Assembly: GCA_019455325.1 (NCBI GenBank)
Contig: JACFMQ010000006.1
Span: 150,488-214,487, forward strand
DNA length: 64,000 nt
Direction: 5' to 3'
Origin: Rhodocyclaceae bacterium
GTDB taxonomy: Bacteria; Pseudomonadota; Gammaproteobacteria; Burkholderiales; Rhodocyclaceae
The notes beneath the pieces are model-generated. The model ran no database searches, had not been told where the DNA came from, and was given only the letters and a program-made list of their open reading frames with translations. A program made the position numbers and the translations under genes. How positions within the stretch are numbered: position 1 is the stretch's first letter; each line of letters begins with the position of its first letter. Of this stretch, positions 55,855 through 64,000 are shown one piece after another.

Positions 55855-56478
55855 ATGAATCTGGATCGTCTGATCGTCGAATTCGACAAGGCCCTGCGGG
55901 CGGTCGCCCTCTCTGCCGCCAGCCGTCGCCCGAACCCCGCCGCGGACCTTCCTGAGGCCGATCTTTCCGAGCGCGAGCGCCGCCACGCCGCGGCCTTGAT
56001 GCGCGTGAACCATGTCGGGGAGATCTGTGCGCAGGCGCTCTATCAAGGGCAATCGGTGACTTCGCGCACGCCTTCGCTGCGCGTGGAACTCGCGCAGGCG
56101 GCGCAGGAGGAGACCGAGCATCTGGCCTGGACGGAGGCGCGGATCGCCGAACTGGGCGGGCGCAAGAGCCTGCTCAATCCGCTCTGGTACGGCGGTGCCC
56201 TGGCGATCGGGCTGGCCGCGGGAGCGGGCGGGGACCGCTGGAATCTGGGTTTTCTGGCCGAGACGGAGCGGCAGGTCGGCGCGCACCTCGACGGTCACCT
56301 GAAACGCCTGCCGGCGGCCGATCGCCGTTCCCGGGCGATCGTCGCGCAGATGCGGAGCGACGAACTGGCCCATGCGGCCGCGGCCGTCCGCCTCGGTGCG
56401 GCCGAACTGCCGCGGCCCGTCGGCATGGCGATGCGGGTCGCGTCCGGCTTCATGACGCGGCTTGCCTACTACCTGTAG
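55855..56478 (+). CDS. coq7: Coq7-type demethoxyubiquinone hydroxylase
   Basis: A 207-residue di-iron hydroxylase of the Coq7/ferritin-like family. Iron ligands are in [37 protein letters not shown] and [12 protein letters not shown]. Coq7 adds a ring hydroxyl late in ubiquinone synthesis. An intervening hydrophobic stretch ([18 protein letters not shown]) fits membrane association. It follows CNP1-like by 164 bases and is convergent with osmC. The betaproteobacterial setting matches Coq7 in place of UbiF. Confidence 0.93.
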   Translation: MNLDRLIVEFDKALRAVALSAASRRPNPAADLPEADLSERERRHAAALMRVNHVGEICAQALYQGQSVTSRTPSLRVELAQAAQEETEHLAWTEARIAELGGRKSLLNPLWYGGALAIGLAAGAGGDRWNLGFLAETERQVGAHLDGHLKRLPAADRRSRAIVAQMRSDELAHAAAAVRLGAAELPRPVGMAMRVASGFMTRLAYYL

Positions 56479-56505
56479 CCGGCGTCTGGCCCCGGCCGGT
56501 TCGTA

Positions 56506-56925
56506 TCAGGCTTCGACGATTTCGAGGTCGTAGGTGATCTCGGCCGTCTTGGCGAGCATGATCGACGCCGAGCAGTATTTTTCCTTGGAGAGTTCGATCG
56601 CCCGCTTCACGACGTCCTGACGCAGGTTGCGGCCGGTCACGGTGAAATGGAAGTGAATGCGCGTGAAGACCTTCGGATCGCTCTCGGCGCGCGTGGCGTC
56701 GAGCGAGACCTCGCAGCCGGTCACGTCGTGCCGCCCCTTTCTCAGTATCAGCACCACGTCGAAGGCGGTGCAGCCGCCGGTTCCTGCCAGCAACAGTTCC
56801 ATCGGCCTCGGCCCGAGGTTGCTGCCGCCGGCTTCGGGGGCGCCATCCATGATCAGCGTGTGGCCGCTGGCCGTGTGCGCTTCGAACGACACGCCCTCGC
56901 CGGCCCACCTCACCTTGCATTCCAT
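56506..56925 (-). CDS. OsmC-family protein
   Basis: A 139-residue OsmC/Ohr-like protein. The opening is MECKVRWAGEGVSFEAHTASGH. The MELLLAGTGGCTAFDVVLILRK motif has the first redox Cys, and the second Cys is in ELSKEKYCSASIML. The family reduces organic hydroperoxides; this YhfA-like branch is poorly characterised. ATG 56925 has AGGAA six bases upstream; a Met codon directly before is also possible. The long reading frame extension to 57042 has no support. It lies convergent to coq7 and divergent from the AT-rich region before rplM. Confidence 0.88.
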   Translation of the reverse strand: MECKVRWAGEGVSFEAHTASGHTLIMDGAPEAGGSNLGPRPMELLLAGTGGCTAFDVVLILRKGRHDVTGCEVSLDATRAESDPKVFTRIHFHFTVTGRNLRQDVVKRAIELSKEKYCSASIMLAKTAEITYDLEIVEA

Positions 56926-56942
56926 CATCTGTTCCTGCCAAA

Positions 56943-57283
56943 AACTCAAAATTCTATCGGTAGAGGGGGCGCTTGCCAAAATTGCCGTGCTGCGATGCAG
57001 CAAATCAGACCTGGGCAAAACTCCAATATCGCGCCGTGACATTTAACCATTGGTGAAACAATTTTGTTTTTGTTTATTTTTATATTGATTTTTAAAGATA
57101 AATCGACATATAGATTTTATGTATCTATGCATAACCACTGTCCTAGTGCAATGCACAAATAGCCCTTGCTTTTGGTCTTCATCCGGCGCATACTTCGTTC
57201 AACCTGACGTTTGATCTGCACGAACAGCGCGATTTGAATGTCTTCAGCTTGTCTCCTCCACCCTCCTCCTTTGGTGTGGATTT
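56943..57283 (+). other. AT-rich gene-free island before rplM (possible small RNA)
   Basis: About 340 bases without credible coding. The part 57055-57170 is markedly AT-rich in an otherwise GC-rich region (runs of T and A, TATATTG, TTTTAAAG, CGACATATAG). It offers several promoter-like TTGATT/TATAGA combinations. It is followed by a strong plus-strand terminator (57284-57315) with no upstream plus-strand gene to terminate closer than coq7, 800 bases away. One explanation is an untranslated small RNA made from about 57.1 to 57.3 kb. Another is a UP-element-rich upstream region of the rplM promoter. Confidence 0.35.
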
Positions 57284-57315
57284 AGCGCGACTCCATGTGA
57301 GTCGCGCTTTTTTTT
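57284..57315 (+). terminator. Strong orphan rho-independent terminator
   Basis: Stem AGCGCGACTC / GAGTCGCGCT around a CATGT loop, followed by eight T residues. It is plus-oriented and lies immediately upstream of the rplM promoter, so it is not the end of a recognised gene. Confidence 0.9.
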
Positions 57316-57336
57316 GCACGTGTGCGCGTGATTTGT

Positions 57337-57366
57337 TTGACAGTCTTCTGCGGACTGGCATAGAAT
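57337..57366 (+). promoter_or_regulatory. Sigma-70 promoter for rplM-rpsI
   Basis: TTGACA (57337-57342), an 18-base spacer and TAGAAT (57361-57366), 42 bases before the rplM ATG. The -35 box is a perfect consensus, as expected for ribosomal protein genes. Confidence 0.8.
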
Positions 57367-57407
57367 GCGCGGCTTTCCGTTATCAAGGCTCGAACAAGAG
57401 GGCGCCA

Positions 57408-57836
57408 ATGAAGACATTTTCCGCCAAGCCACATGAGGTGACGCGCGAGTGGTTTGTGGTTGATGCCACCGACAAGGTGCTCGGCCGCCTCGCTACCGAA
57501 ATCGCTCACCGCCTGCGCGGCAAGCACAAGGCGATCTATACGCCGCACGTCGATACCGGCGATTTCATCGTCGTGGTGAACGTCGACAAGATCAAGGTCA
57601 CCGGCAACAAGGCCGAGGACAAGAAATACTTCCGCCACTCCGGCTACCCGGGCGGCATCTACGAGACCAACTTCGCCAAGCTGCAGCAGCGCTTCCCGTC
57701 GCGCATCCTGGAGAAGGCCGTGAAGGGCATGCTGCCGAAGGGACCGCTCGGCTACGCCATGCTCAAGAAGATGAAGTGCTACGCCGGCGGCGCGCATCCG
57801 CACAGCGCGCAGCAGCCGAAAGTTCTGGAAATCTAA
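57408..57836 (+). CDS. rplM: Ribosomal protein L13 (uL13)
   Basis: 142 residues, the standard length for bacterial L13. [41 protein letters not shown] and [29 protein letters not shown] are diagnostic. It is part of the large ribosomal subunit. It is the first gene of a two-gene unit with rpsI, 11 bases downstream, and has a consensus promoter upstream. The long frame extending to 57234 runs through the terminator and promoter and is not coding. Confidence 0.98.
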   Translation: MKTFSAKPHEVTREWFVVDATDKVLGRLATEIAHRLRGKHKAIYTPHVDTGDFIVVVNVDKIKVTGNKAEDKKYFRHSGYPGGIYETNFAKLQQRFPSRILEKAVKGMLPKGPLGYAMLKKMKCYAGGAHPHSAQQPKVLEI

Positions 57837-57847
57837 GGGGCGTCAGA

Positions 57848-58240
57848 ATGGCTGAAAACTATTTCTACGGTACCGGCCGTCGCAAGAGCGCGGTCGCCCG
57901 TGTCTTCATGAAGCGCGGCAGCGGCGCCATCGTCGTCAATGGCAAGCCGATCGACGTCTTCTTCTCCCGCGAGACCGGTCGCATGGTCGTCCGCCAGCCG
58001 CTCGAACTGGTCGAGCATCTGAACACCTTCGACATCATGGTGAACGTCGACGGCGGCGGCGAGTCCGGCCAGGCCGGCGCCGTGCGTCACGGCATCACCC
58101 GTGCGCTGATCGAATACGATGTCGCGCTCAAGCCCGCCCTGTCGAAGGCCGGTTTCGTCACGCGCGACGCGCGCGAGGTCGAGCGTAAGAAGGTCGGCCT
58201 GCACAAGGCGCGCCGTCGCAAGCAGTTCTCGAAGCGCTAA
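57848..58240 (+). CDS. rpsI: Ribosomal protein S9 (uS9)
   Basis: 130 residues with the S9 hallmarks: [22 protein letters not shown] near the start, and the C-terminal tail [20 protein letters not shown] that reaches the P site of the small subunit. It directly follows rplM, as in most bacteria. An intrinsic terminator lies 20 bases after the stop, so rplM-rpsI form a closed operon. Confidence 0.98.
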   Translation: MAENYFYGTGRRKSAVARVFMKRGSGAIVVNGKPIDVFFSRETGRMVVRQPLELVEHLNTFDIMVNVDGGGESGQAGAVRHGITRALIEYDVALKPALSKAGFVTRDAREVERKKVGLHKARRRKQFSKR

Positions 58241-58260
58241 GCGCCTTCGTGCGATCGGAA

Positions 58261-58284
58261 AAGCCGCCTGCGGGCGGCTTTTTT
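58261..58284 (+). terminator. Rho-independent terminator after rpsI
   Basis: Stem AAGCCGCC / GGCGGCTT with a TGCG loop, followed by a T-run. It closes the rplM-rpsI operon. Confidence 0.92.
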
Positions 58285-58336
58285 GTTTTTCGGGCGAGCG
58301 GCGATTATCATTGCGGGTCTGTCGAGGAGAACGGTA

Positions 58337-59365
58337 ATGATCAAGGTGGGTATCGTTGGCGGGACCGGTTATACCGGGGTCGAACTCTTGCGCTTGTTGG
58401 CCCAGCACCCGGAGGTCGAGCTGCGCGCGATCACGTCCCGCGGCGAGGCCGGCACCGGCGTCGCCGACATGTTTCCCAGCCTGCGCGGGCGAGTCGATCT
58501 GAATTTCGAGGATCCGGCCAAGGCCGATCTGGCGGCGTGCGACGTGGTCTTCTTCGCCACGCCGAACGGCGTGGCGATGCAGCAGGCGCCGGCCCTGCTC
58601 GAGCGCGGCGTCCGCGTCGTCGACCTCGCCGCCGATTTCCGCATCTCGGACATCGCCGAGTGGGAAAAGTGGTACGGCATGCGGCACGCCTGTCCGGAGT
58701 GGGTCGAGCGGGCGGTCTACGGACTGCCCGAGGTCAACCGGGCGGTCATCCGTGAAGCGCGCCTCGTCGCCAACCCCGGGTGTTATCCGACGGCGGTCCA
58801 ACTGGGCTTCATGCCGCTCGTCGAGGCTGGCGTCGTCGACCGCGATCATCTCGTCGCCGACGCGAAGTCGGGCGTGTCCGGCGCCGGTCGGAAGGCGGAG
58901 ACGCATATCCTGTTCTCCGAGGCTTCGGACAACTTCAAGGCCTATGGCGTGCCCGGGCACCGTCACCTGCCCGAGATCCGTCAGGGGCTGGCGCGGATGG
59001 CCGGACAGCCGGTCGGCCTGACCTTCGTGCCGCACCTGACGCCGCTGATTCGCGGCATTCATGCGACGCTCTACGCGCGAATCACCAAGGAGGCCGATTT
59101 CCAGTCGCTGTTCGCGTCGCGCTATGCGGATGAGCCGTTCGTCGACGTGCTGCCGCCGAAATCGCATCCGGAAACCCGCTCCGTCCGCTCGGCCAACGTC
59201 TGCCGTATCGCCGTGCATCGCCCGCAGGATGGCGACACGCTGGTCGTCCTGTCGGTGATCGACAACCTCGTCAAGGGGGCTGCGGGGCAGGCGGTGCAGA
59301 ATATGAACATCATGTTCGGAATCGAGGAGAAGACCGGGTTATGGCAGCTCCCGGTGCTGCCCTGA
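58337..59365 (+). CDS. argC: N-acetyl-gamma-glutamyl-phosphate reductase
   Basis: A 342-residue ArgC. The nucleotide-binding motif is [19 protein letters not shown] at residues 3-21, the catalytic Cys is in [15 protein letters not shown], and [11 protein letters not shown] and [10 protein letters not shown] are family signatures. It makes N-acetylglutamate semialdehyde in arginine synthesis. ATG 58337 has GAGGAGAAC upstream. Following rpsI is a common order in betaproteobacteria. The 3' end overlaps the next gene by 25 bases. Confidence 0.96.
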   Translation: MIKVGIVGGTGYTGVELLRLLAQHPEVELRAITSRGEAGTGVADMFPSLRGRVDLNFEDPAKADLAACDVVFFATPNGVAMQQAPALLERGVRVVDLAADFRISDIAEWEKWYGMRHACPEWVERAVYGLPEVNRAVIREARLVANPGCYPTAVQLGFMPLVEAGVVDRDHLVADAKSGVSGAGRKAETHILFSEASDNFKAYGVPGHRHLPEIRQGLARMAGQPVGLTFVPHLTPLIRGIHATLYARITKEADFQSLFASRYADEPFVDVLPPKSHPETRSVRSANVCRIAVHRPQDGDTLVVLSVIDNLVKGAAGQAVQNMNIMFGIEEKTGLWQLPVLP

Positions 59366-60102
59366 GACTCAGGCGCCTTCGCCAGCGCTTCGGAATCAGC
59401 GCGCCGAAGGTGGCGGTGCGCACGCAGGTCGCCTGGCACTGGCGCGCGCTAGCGGCCGTCGTCGTCCTGTCTATCTCTCTGGCCTCTGCGGCCTGGATCT
59501 ACGATGCCGGGCGCCGGATCGCCGGTTTCGACAGCCAGAGCAGCGCGCAGGCGCTGGCCGAATTGCAGGCCCGCGTCGCCGAGCTGGAGGCGGAGCTGTT
59601 GGCCGTTCGCGGCGTGGCCAGTACCGCCGACAGCAATCTGAAGATCGAGCGCGTCGCCCAGCAGCAACTGGCGCAGCAGGTGAAGGTGCTCGAGGCCGAG
59701 AACGCAGCGATGAAGCAGGATCTCGCCTTCTTCGAGGGGCTTGTCCCCGGCGCCGGTGGCAGCGAGCCGGGTCTGCGCATCAACCGCTTCCGTATCGAAC
59801 CGGACGTCCAGACCGGCGCTTACCGCTACCGGATGCTGCTGGTGCATAACGCCACGCGGCAGCAAAAGGAGTTTCGCGGCGAACTGCGGTTTTTCGTGAC
59901 GGTGCGGCAGGGGGGCAAAGATGCTATGATCAGCCTCCCGCCCGAGGGCGACGCGAGCGCGCGGCGTTACCAATTGGAAGTGCGGAATTTCCACCGAGCG
60001 GAAGGAATCTTGCCGGTCCCTCCCGGGGCCGTCCTGAAGAGTGTCGAGGTGCACGTCCTCCAGGAAGGAGTGGTTCGTACCCGGCAGACGATCAACCTCT
60101 GA
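59341..60102 (+). CDS. DUF6776-like membrane protein
   Basis: A 253-residue bitopic protein. A short cytoplasmic basic N-terminus, one membrane helix ([22 protein letters not shown], about residues 36-57) and a long coiled coil (roughly 70-128, [20 protein letters not shown] and [22 protein letters not shown]) lead into a C-terminal beta domain ([27 protein letters not shown]). This is the DUF6776 pattern, conserved between argC and a bactofilin gene in many betaproteobacteria. Function is unknown; the neighbourhood suggests a role in envelope organisation. Its ATG lies within the argC 3' end. Confidence 0.82.
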   Translation: MAAPGAALRLRRLRQRFGISAPKVAVRTQVAWHWRALAAVVVLSISLASAAWIYDAGRRIAGFDSQSSAQALAELQARVAELEAELLAVRGVASTADSNLKIERVAQQQLAQQVKVLEAENAAMKQDLAFFEGLVPGAGGSEPGLRINRFRIEPDVQTGAYRYRMLLVHNATRQQKEFRGELRFFVTVRQGGKDAMISLPPEGDASARRYQLEVRNFHRAEGILPVPPGAVLKSVEVHVLQEGVVRTRQTINL

Positions 60103-60116
60103 GAGGAGGCGTTGCG

Positions 60117-60521
60117 ATGTTCGGCAAGAATAAAAGTAGCAAACCGCAAAGCAAGATCGACAGCCTGATCGGCGCCGGGACGCGTATCGAAGGCAACGTG
60201 ACGTTTACCGGCGGGCTGCGCGTCGACGGCGAGGTGAAGGGCAACGTCTGCGCCGAGAAGGGCGTCGCCAGTACGCTGATGGTCAGCGAGCACGCCAGGA
60301 TCGAGGGCAAGATCGACGTCGCTCACCTCGTCATCAACGGCACCGTCGTCGGTCCGGTGAGCGCCAGCGATTCGCTTGAACTTCAGCCGAACGCGCGTGT
60401 CACAGGCGATGTCGAATACCATCACCTCGAAATGCAGCAGGGCGCCGTGGTGCAAGGGCGCCTCGTCCATCAGACGAACGCGCGTACCGTCGAATTGAAG
60501 CTTGCGTCGAGCGCGAATTGA
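60117..60521 (+). CDS. Bactofilin (polymer-forming cytoskeletal protein)
   Basis: A 134-residue bactofilin. A short disordered N-terminus (MFGKNKSSKPQSKIDS) precedes a right-handed beta-helix of repeating hydrophobic turns (SLIGAGTRIEGNVTFTGGLRVDGEVKGNV, IEGKIDVAHLVINGTVVGPV, VTGDVEYHHLEMQQGAVVQGRL). Bactofilins polymerise without nucleotides and scaffold cell-wall or polar structures. It starts 14 bases after the DUF6776-like gene, which may be a membrane partner. A ribosome site GAGAGGAGG precedes the ATG. Confidence 0.92.
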   Translation: MFGKNKSSKPQSKIDSLIGAGTRIEGNVTFTGGLRVDGEVKGNVCAEKGVASTLMVSEHARIEGKIDVAHLVINGTVVGPVSASDSLELQPNARVTGDVEYHHLEMQQGAVVQGRLVHQTNARTVELKLASSAN

Positions 60522-60556
60522 GTCACTTCTGATTTGGCGATTGCCAGGAGCAAAGT

Positions 60557-60907
60557 ATGAACGCAGTTACCGAAATGCCGTCCCCGTTCATTTTCACCGA
60601 TGCGGCGGCCAGTAAGGTCAAGGAACTCATCGAGGAAGAGGGCAACGCCGATCTCAAGCTGCGCGTTTTCGTGACCGGCGGCGGATGCTCTGGCTTCCAG
60701 TACGGCTTCACCTTCGACGAGGTGATGAACGAGGATGATACGACGCTTGAAAAGAACGGCGTCACCCTGCTCGTCGATCCGATGAGCTACCAGTATCTGG
60801 TCGGCGCCGAGATCGACTACACCGAGGGCATCGAGGGGTCGCAATTCGTGATCAAGAACCCGAACGCCTCGTCGACCTGCGGCTGCGGATCCTCGTTCTC
60901 TGCCTGA
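60557..60907 (+). CDS. erpA: Iron-sulfur cluster insertion protein ErpA
   Basis: A 116-residue A-type carrier. The Cys triad is in [14 protein letters not shown] and the C-terminal [40 protein letters not shown] marks the ErpA/IscA family, and length and text favour ErpA. It delivers [4Fe-4S] clusters to apo-enzymes such as those of isoprenoid synthesis. It follows the bactofilin gene by 35 bases and ends at a bidirectional terminator. Confidence 0.94.
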   Translation: MNAVTEMPSPFIFTDAAASKVKELIEEEGNADLKLRVFVTGGGCSGFQYGFTFDEVMNEDDTTLEKNGVTLLVDPMSYQYLVGAEIDYTEGIEGSQFVIKNPNASSTCGCGSSFSA

Positions 60908-60926
60908 CCGTACCCGCAGGAATGAA

Positions 60927-60954
60927 AAAGGCGACCGCCCGGTCGCCTTTTTTT
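60927..60954. terminator. Bidirectional terminator between erpA and M23 peptidase gene
   Basis: Stem AAAGGCGACC / GGTCGCCTTT around a GCCC loop, with T-runs on both strands. It lies between convergent genes. Confidence 0.92.
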
Positions 60955-60976
60955 CTGCCTTGCCGCTTTGCGCCGC

Positions 60977-62311
60977 CTAGTTCGCCGCGACCTGCATTCT
61001 CGACTCGATACTCATCTGGAGGTGGGCGCGCAGCGGCTCCGTCAGGTTCCGGAAGCGGGCGATCTCCGCCGGATTCAGCGGCGGCGCAGAGGGCATGGTG
61101 ACGGCCAGCGGATTGACCTGCTGGTTCCGGACCCGGAATTCGTAGTGGAGATGCGGCCCCGATGCCAGCCCGGTCTGGCCGACGTAGCCAATGGTATCGC
61201 CCTGGGCGACGCGCGTGCCCTTGCGGATGCCTGCGACGAAACCATTCAGGTGCCCGTAGGCGGTCGAATAGGCGCCGTGGTGGCGGATGATCACGAGGTT
61301 GCCGTAGCCGCCTTGGCGGCCGGCGAATTCGACGGTTCCGTCGGCGACGCTGCGCACCTTGGTGCCGATCGGCGCACCGTAGTCCACGCCCTTGTGCGCC
61401 CGCCAGGTCTTGAGCACGGGGTGGAAGCGGTTGGTCGTGAAGCCCGAGGTCACGCGCGAGAATTCGAGCGGTGAGCGCAGGAAGGCCTTGCGCAGATTTT
61501 TCCCGTCGGCAGTGTAGTAGCCGCCCTGCCGGTTGCCTTCGCCACCATACCAATAGGCCTGGTAGGTCTTCTGGTCGTTCGTGAATTCCGCCGCAAGAAT
61601 GCGGCCGCCGCGGATCGGCTGCCCGCGCTGGTAGAGCATCTCGTAGACCACGCTGAAGCGGTCGCCCTTGCGCAGGTCGCGGTGAAAGTCGATGTCGCCG
61701 CCGAAGATGTCGGCGAGCTGTGTGGCGATGTTGTCGGGAATACCGGCTGCATCGGTTGCGCCGAACAGCGAATAGCGGATTTCGCCGGAGCGGACGTCCG
61801 TGCGCACCTCGAGGGCGACCTCCTCCTCGCGCGCCTGCAGCCCGCCCTCTCCTCGCGTCACCGTGAGCAGGGCATCCTTGCCGTTGACCGGGAAGTGCAG
61901 CGCGAGGAGCTCACCGCTTTCCGTCGTGCGCGCCGTCACCTGTTTGCCGGGGCGCAACTGGCGTGCGATGAGCTGGGCGGTGCCGTCGGTGCGGATGAAG
62001 TCGAATGCTTCCTTGTCGTCGATGCCCAGCCGGGCGAACAGGTTGGCTAGTGTGTCGCCGCGCTGTACGGTTTCCTCGCGGAGGAAGCCGTGCTCGGTCC
62101 CGGGAATGACGGCGACGGAGGGGGTTGCCAGTCGCTCGACGACCGTCTGCAGGGTGACCTGCGAGGCATCTCGCGGCGGTGCGACGGCGAATGCGGTGAC
62201 CACGCCGAAGCACGATGCGACGGCCAGGCCGACGGCTGCCCGCCGGTGGCGGGAGAGGCGTTCGATCGCGCGTTGCGATTGCGCTAGAATGCGGCTCTTT
62301 TGACTGTTCAC
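60977..62311 (-). CDS. M23 family metallopeptidase (MepM/NlpD-like)
   Basis: A 444-residue envelope peptidase. The cytoplasmic N-terminus and a membrane anchor (RAAVGLAVASCFGVVTAFAVA) lead into a LysM-like / OapA-like segment (VQRGDTLANLFARLGID) and a C-terminal M23 LytM domain. Zinc-binding residues are in RAHKGVDYGAPIGTKV and GLASGPHLHYEFRV, both complete, so it should be active in cutting peptidoglycan cross-links. GTG 62311 is the likely start; TTG 62350 would add 13 residues. It is divergent from tyrS, a typical arrangement (tyrS-mepM-anmK) in betaproteobacteria. Confidence 0.92.
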   Translation of the reverse strand: MNSQKSRILAQSQRAIERLSRHRRAAVGLAVASCFGVVTAFAVAPPRDASQVTLQTVVERLATPSVAVIPGTEHGFLREETVQRGDTLANLFARLGIDDKEAFDFIRTDGTAQLIARQLRPGKQVTARTTESGELLALHFPVNGKDALLTVTRGEGGLQAREEEVALEVRTDVRSGEIRYSLFGATDAAGIPDNIATQLADIFGGDIDFHRDLRKGDRFSVVYEMLYQRGQPIRGGRILAAEFTNDQKTYQAYWYGGEGNRQGGYYTADGKNLRKAFLRSPLEFSRVTSGFTTNRFHPVLKTWRAHKGVDYGAPIGTKVRSVADGTVEFAGRQGGYGNLVIIRHHGAYSTAYGHLNGFVAGIRKGTRVAQGDTIGYVGQTGLASGPHLHYEFRVRNQQVNPLAVTMPSAPPLNPAEIARFRNLTEPLRAHLQMSIESRMQVAAN

Positions 62312-62397
62312 TGGCGCCGGCACCGGAAAATAATCGCGGCAGTGTAACAAAAATTTAACCGGGCAAGTACCGGATGCATCAATCCTTGGGGTAGGTC

Positions 62398-63597
62398 ATG
62401 CGCACACTGGAAGAGTCTCTGGAATTGATCAAGCGAGGCGCCGACGAACTGCTGATCGAGGCCGACCTGATCGAAAAACTGAAGAGCGGCCGTCCTCTGC
62501 GGGTCAAGGCGGGCTTCGACCCGACGGCGCCGGATCTGCACCTGGGGCATACGGTGCTGATCAACAAGATGCGCCATTTCCAGGAACTGGGGCATCACAT
62601 CATGTTCCTGATCGGCGACTTCACCGGCATGATCGGCGACCCGAGCGGCAAGAATGTGACCCGCCCGCCGCTCTCCCGCGAGCAGATTCTCGACAATGCC
62701 CGCACCTATCAGGAGCAGGTGTTCAAGATTCTCGATCCCGAGCGCACCGAAATCTGCTTCAACTCGACTTGGTTCGAACCGATCGGCGCCGCCGGCATGA
62801 TCAGACTGGCTGCCCTGCACACCGTGGCGCGAATGCTCGAACGCGACGATTTCTCGAAGCGCTACGCCAACGGGCAGCCGATCGCCATTCACGAATTCCT
62901 CTATCCCCTGTGCCAAGGCTACGATTCCGTCGCCATGCGTGCCGATGTCGAACTCGGCGGCTCCGACCAGAAGTTCAATCTGCTGGTCGGCCGCGAGCTG
63001 CAGAAGCATTACGGCCAGGCGCCGCAGTGCGTGCTGATGATGCCGCTGCTGGAGGGGCTCGACGGTGTAAACAAGATGTCGAAGTCCCTGGGCAACTATG
63101 TGGGGATCAGCGAGCCGCCGCGTGAAATCTTCGGCAAGCTCATGTCCGTATCCGACGTTCTCATGTGGCGTTACTACGATCTGCTGTCCTTCCGCGGCAG
63201 CGCGGAGATCGCCGGCTTGCGCAGGGAAGTGGCCGACGGCCGGAATCCGCGCGATGTGAAAGTGATGCTGGCGCAGGAGATCGTCGCCCGCTTCCATGGA
63301 CAGAAGGCGGCCGAGGACGCGCTCACCGACTTCGAGGCGCGCTTTCGTCAGGGAGCGATCCCCGACGACATCCCACAGGTCGTCATTCCGCTGCAGACGC
63401 CGGCGCCGACCATCGTGCAGGTGCTGAAGCAGGCCGGCCTGACGGCCAGCACCTCGGAGGCCATGCGCATGATCGAGCAGGGCGGGGTCAAGGTCGACGG
63501 CGTCAAGGTCGAGGACAAGGGGCTCGTGCTGGGGGGCGACAAGCCCCTGGTGCTGCAGGTCGGCAAGCGCAAGTTTGCACGGATCGAGTTCCGCTGA
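62398..63597 (+). CDS. tyrS: Tyrosyl-tRNA synthetase (TyrRS, TyrZ-type)
   Basis: A 399-residue class I synthetase. HLGHT at residues 48-52 and KMSKS at 226-230 are intact. The S4 RNA-binding domain is at the C-terminus ([37 protein letters not shown]-like). It charges tRNA-Tyr. The length and [16 protein letters not shown] text match the betaproteobacterial form. It is divergent from the M23 peptidase. It is followed by a weak hairpin and then an rRNA promoter region. Confidence 0.96.
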   Translation: MRTLEESLELIKRGADELLIEADLIEKLKSGRPLRVKAGFDPTAPDLHLGHTVLINKMRHFQELGHHIMFLIGDFTGMIGDPSGKNVTRPPLSREQILDNARTYQEQVFKILDPERTEICFNSTWFEPIGAAGMIRLAALHTVARMLERDDFSKRYANGQPIAIHEFLYPLCQGYDSVAMRADVELGGSDQKFNLLVGRELQKHYGQAPQCVLMMPLLEGLDGVNKMSKSLGNYVGISEPPREIFGKLMSVSDVLMWRYYDLLSFRGSAEIAGLRREVADGRNPRDVKVMLAQEIVARFHGQKAAEDALTDFEARFRQGAIPDDIPQVVIPLQTPAPTIVQVLKQAGLTASTSEAMRMIEQGGVKVDGVKVEDKGLVLGGDKPLVLQVGKRKFARIEFR

Positions 63598-63619
63598 TCG
63601 TTGCGGATCAAGGAGTTAT

Positions 63620-63648
63620 GAGTTTTTCGAGAAATCTTTCGAAAAATC
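63620..63648 (+). terminator. Weak AT-rich hairpin after tyrS
   Basis: TTTTTCGA / TCGAAAAA pairing around GAAATCTT, 23 bases after the tyrS stop. The stem is AT-rich and not followed by a long T-run, so termination is uncertain. Confidence 0.35.
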
Positions 63649-63661
63649 GACAAACGAGGTG

Positions 63662-63689
63662 TTGACGGTGCTGCCGGGGTCTGTATAAT
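63662..63689 (+). promoter_or_regulatory. rRNA operon promoter P1
   Basis: TTGACG (63662-63667), a 16-base spacer and perfect TATAAT (63684-63689), followed by GCGCATCTTTCGCTGC. It is the first of two tandem strong promoters before a ribosomal RNA leader. Confidence 0.85.
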
Positions 63690-63804
63690 GCGCATCTTTC
63701 GCTGCTTCGGCGGCGGACAAAAACGCAAATTAATCAAATAGTTATGGTTTTTGCGTTTTGCTTGTGCAGGCGGGTCGCTCTTCTGAAAAAGTTTTCAAAA
63801 AGAG

Positions 63805-63832
63805 TTGACGCAAGAAACAAAGCCTGTACAAT
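63805..63832 (+). promoter_or_regulatory. rRNA operon promoter P2
   Basis: TTGACG (63805-63810), a 16-base spacer and TACAAT (63827-63832), followed by GCGCAGCTTCGCTG. It repeats the structure of the promoter 143 bases upstream, including the downstream GCGCA start region. An AT-rich stretch with A/T tracts (about 63740-63804) could act as an UP element. Confidence 0.85.
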
Positions 63833-63885
63833 GCGCAGCTTCGCTGATGAGGCGAAGCGGCAAATCGATAGCAACTCATTGATTT

Positions 63886-64000
63886 GCAAGCTCTTTAAAA
63901 ACAGGACAACCGATAGGTGTGGGTGCTTGGTCTGGTTGTGAGCCGTCCGAATGGATGGCGATGCAATTAAATTGAGTGCTCGCACGAAGTAGCAAGGTTT
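63886..64000 (+). other. rRNA operon leader with boxA (16S gene beyond window)
   Basis: GCTCTTTAAAAACAGG (63890 on) matches the boxA antitermination site of rRNA leaders, preceded by GATTTGCAA as in many betaproteobacterial rrn operons. The remaining bases up to 64000 (GGTGTGGGTGCTTGGTCTGG and GTGCTCGCACGAAGTAGC among them) are typical 16S leader sequence and probably include the RNase III stem. The 16S gene is not within the window. Confidence 0.82.

Noticed and set aside
57234-57407. N-terminal extension of L13
   Set aside because: The extension would cover a strong terminator and a consensus promoter, and L13 has its standard length from 57408.

Overview
The window looks like chromosome of a high-GC (about two-thirds GC) betaproteobacterium, most likely from or near the Rhodocyclales. 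The evidence is SlmA, form II RuBisCO with its own CbbR, MSHA-type pilus genes, the rplM-rpsI-argC and aspS-nudB neighbourhoods, and a classic proteobacterial rRNA leader at the right edge. The genus assignment is inference. Most of the window is ordinary core genome. Accessory or rearranged material is concentrated at 14.3-15.6 kb and 41.5-41.8 kb.

Layout: 1-10.65 kb (+) is most of an MSHA-type IVa pilus operon in the order Q(partial)-C-D-O-P-I-PilN-like-J-K-L-M-N, with many 4-base start/stop overlaps. A large dyad separates it from comF (-). Then come bioB-bioC and a small basic protein (+), msrQ (-) preceded by what looks like the last codons of a deleted msrP, a CBS-domain protein (-), and a truncated IS630-type transposase (-). 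15.5-26 kb is a Calvin-cycle region. On the minus strand the genes read fbp-prk-tkt-gap-fba, then a terminator, then rpe. On the plus strand they read cbbY, cbbM (form II RuBisCO) and cbbR. The fbp and cbbM upstream regions share a three-triad TNA-N7-TNA-N7-TNA array that fits CbbR operators, so both units are probably co-regulated.

26-36 kb: cytochrome c4 (-), engB and hemB (+), then a minus-strand set gcdH-gcdG(CoA transferase)-TAXI binding protein-TRAP 4TM/12TM permease-DUF1850, divergent from a LysR gene (gcdR-like). It reads as glutarate uptake plus glutaryl-CoA catabolism. 36-41.5 kb (-): slmA, a HAD 5'-nucleotidase, argB, a small secreted protein, Hsp20, a BASS-family transporter, a DUF6858-like protein and a solitary Rieske protein. 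At 41.5-41.8 kb is a gene-free stretch with IS200/IS605-like hairpins.

41.8-45.8 kb (-) is a compact operon fmdB-DUF502-aspS-RNase-barstar-nudB. It includes an exported guanyl-specific RNase closely resembling RNase Sa and its probable barstar inhibitor. 45.9-50.7 kb (-) holds pilB-pilC-pilD and a CcsA-like membrane protein. 50.7-56.9 kb: ffh (+), a lytic transglycosylase and proS (-), rppH, a CNP1-like gene and coq7 (+), osmC (-). An AT-rich gene-free island with an orphan terminator (56.9-57.3 kb) precedes rplM-rpsI, argC, a DUF6776-like gene, a bactofilin gene and erpA (+). Then come an M23 peptidase (-) and tyrS (+). The last 400 bases are tandem promoters and the boxA leader of an rRNA operon whose 16S gene lies beyond the window.
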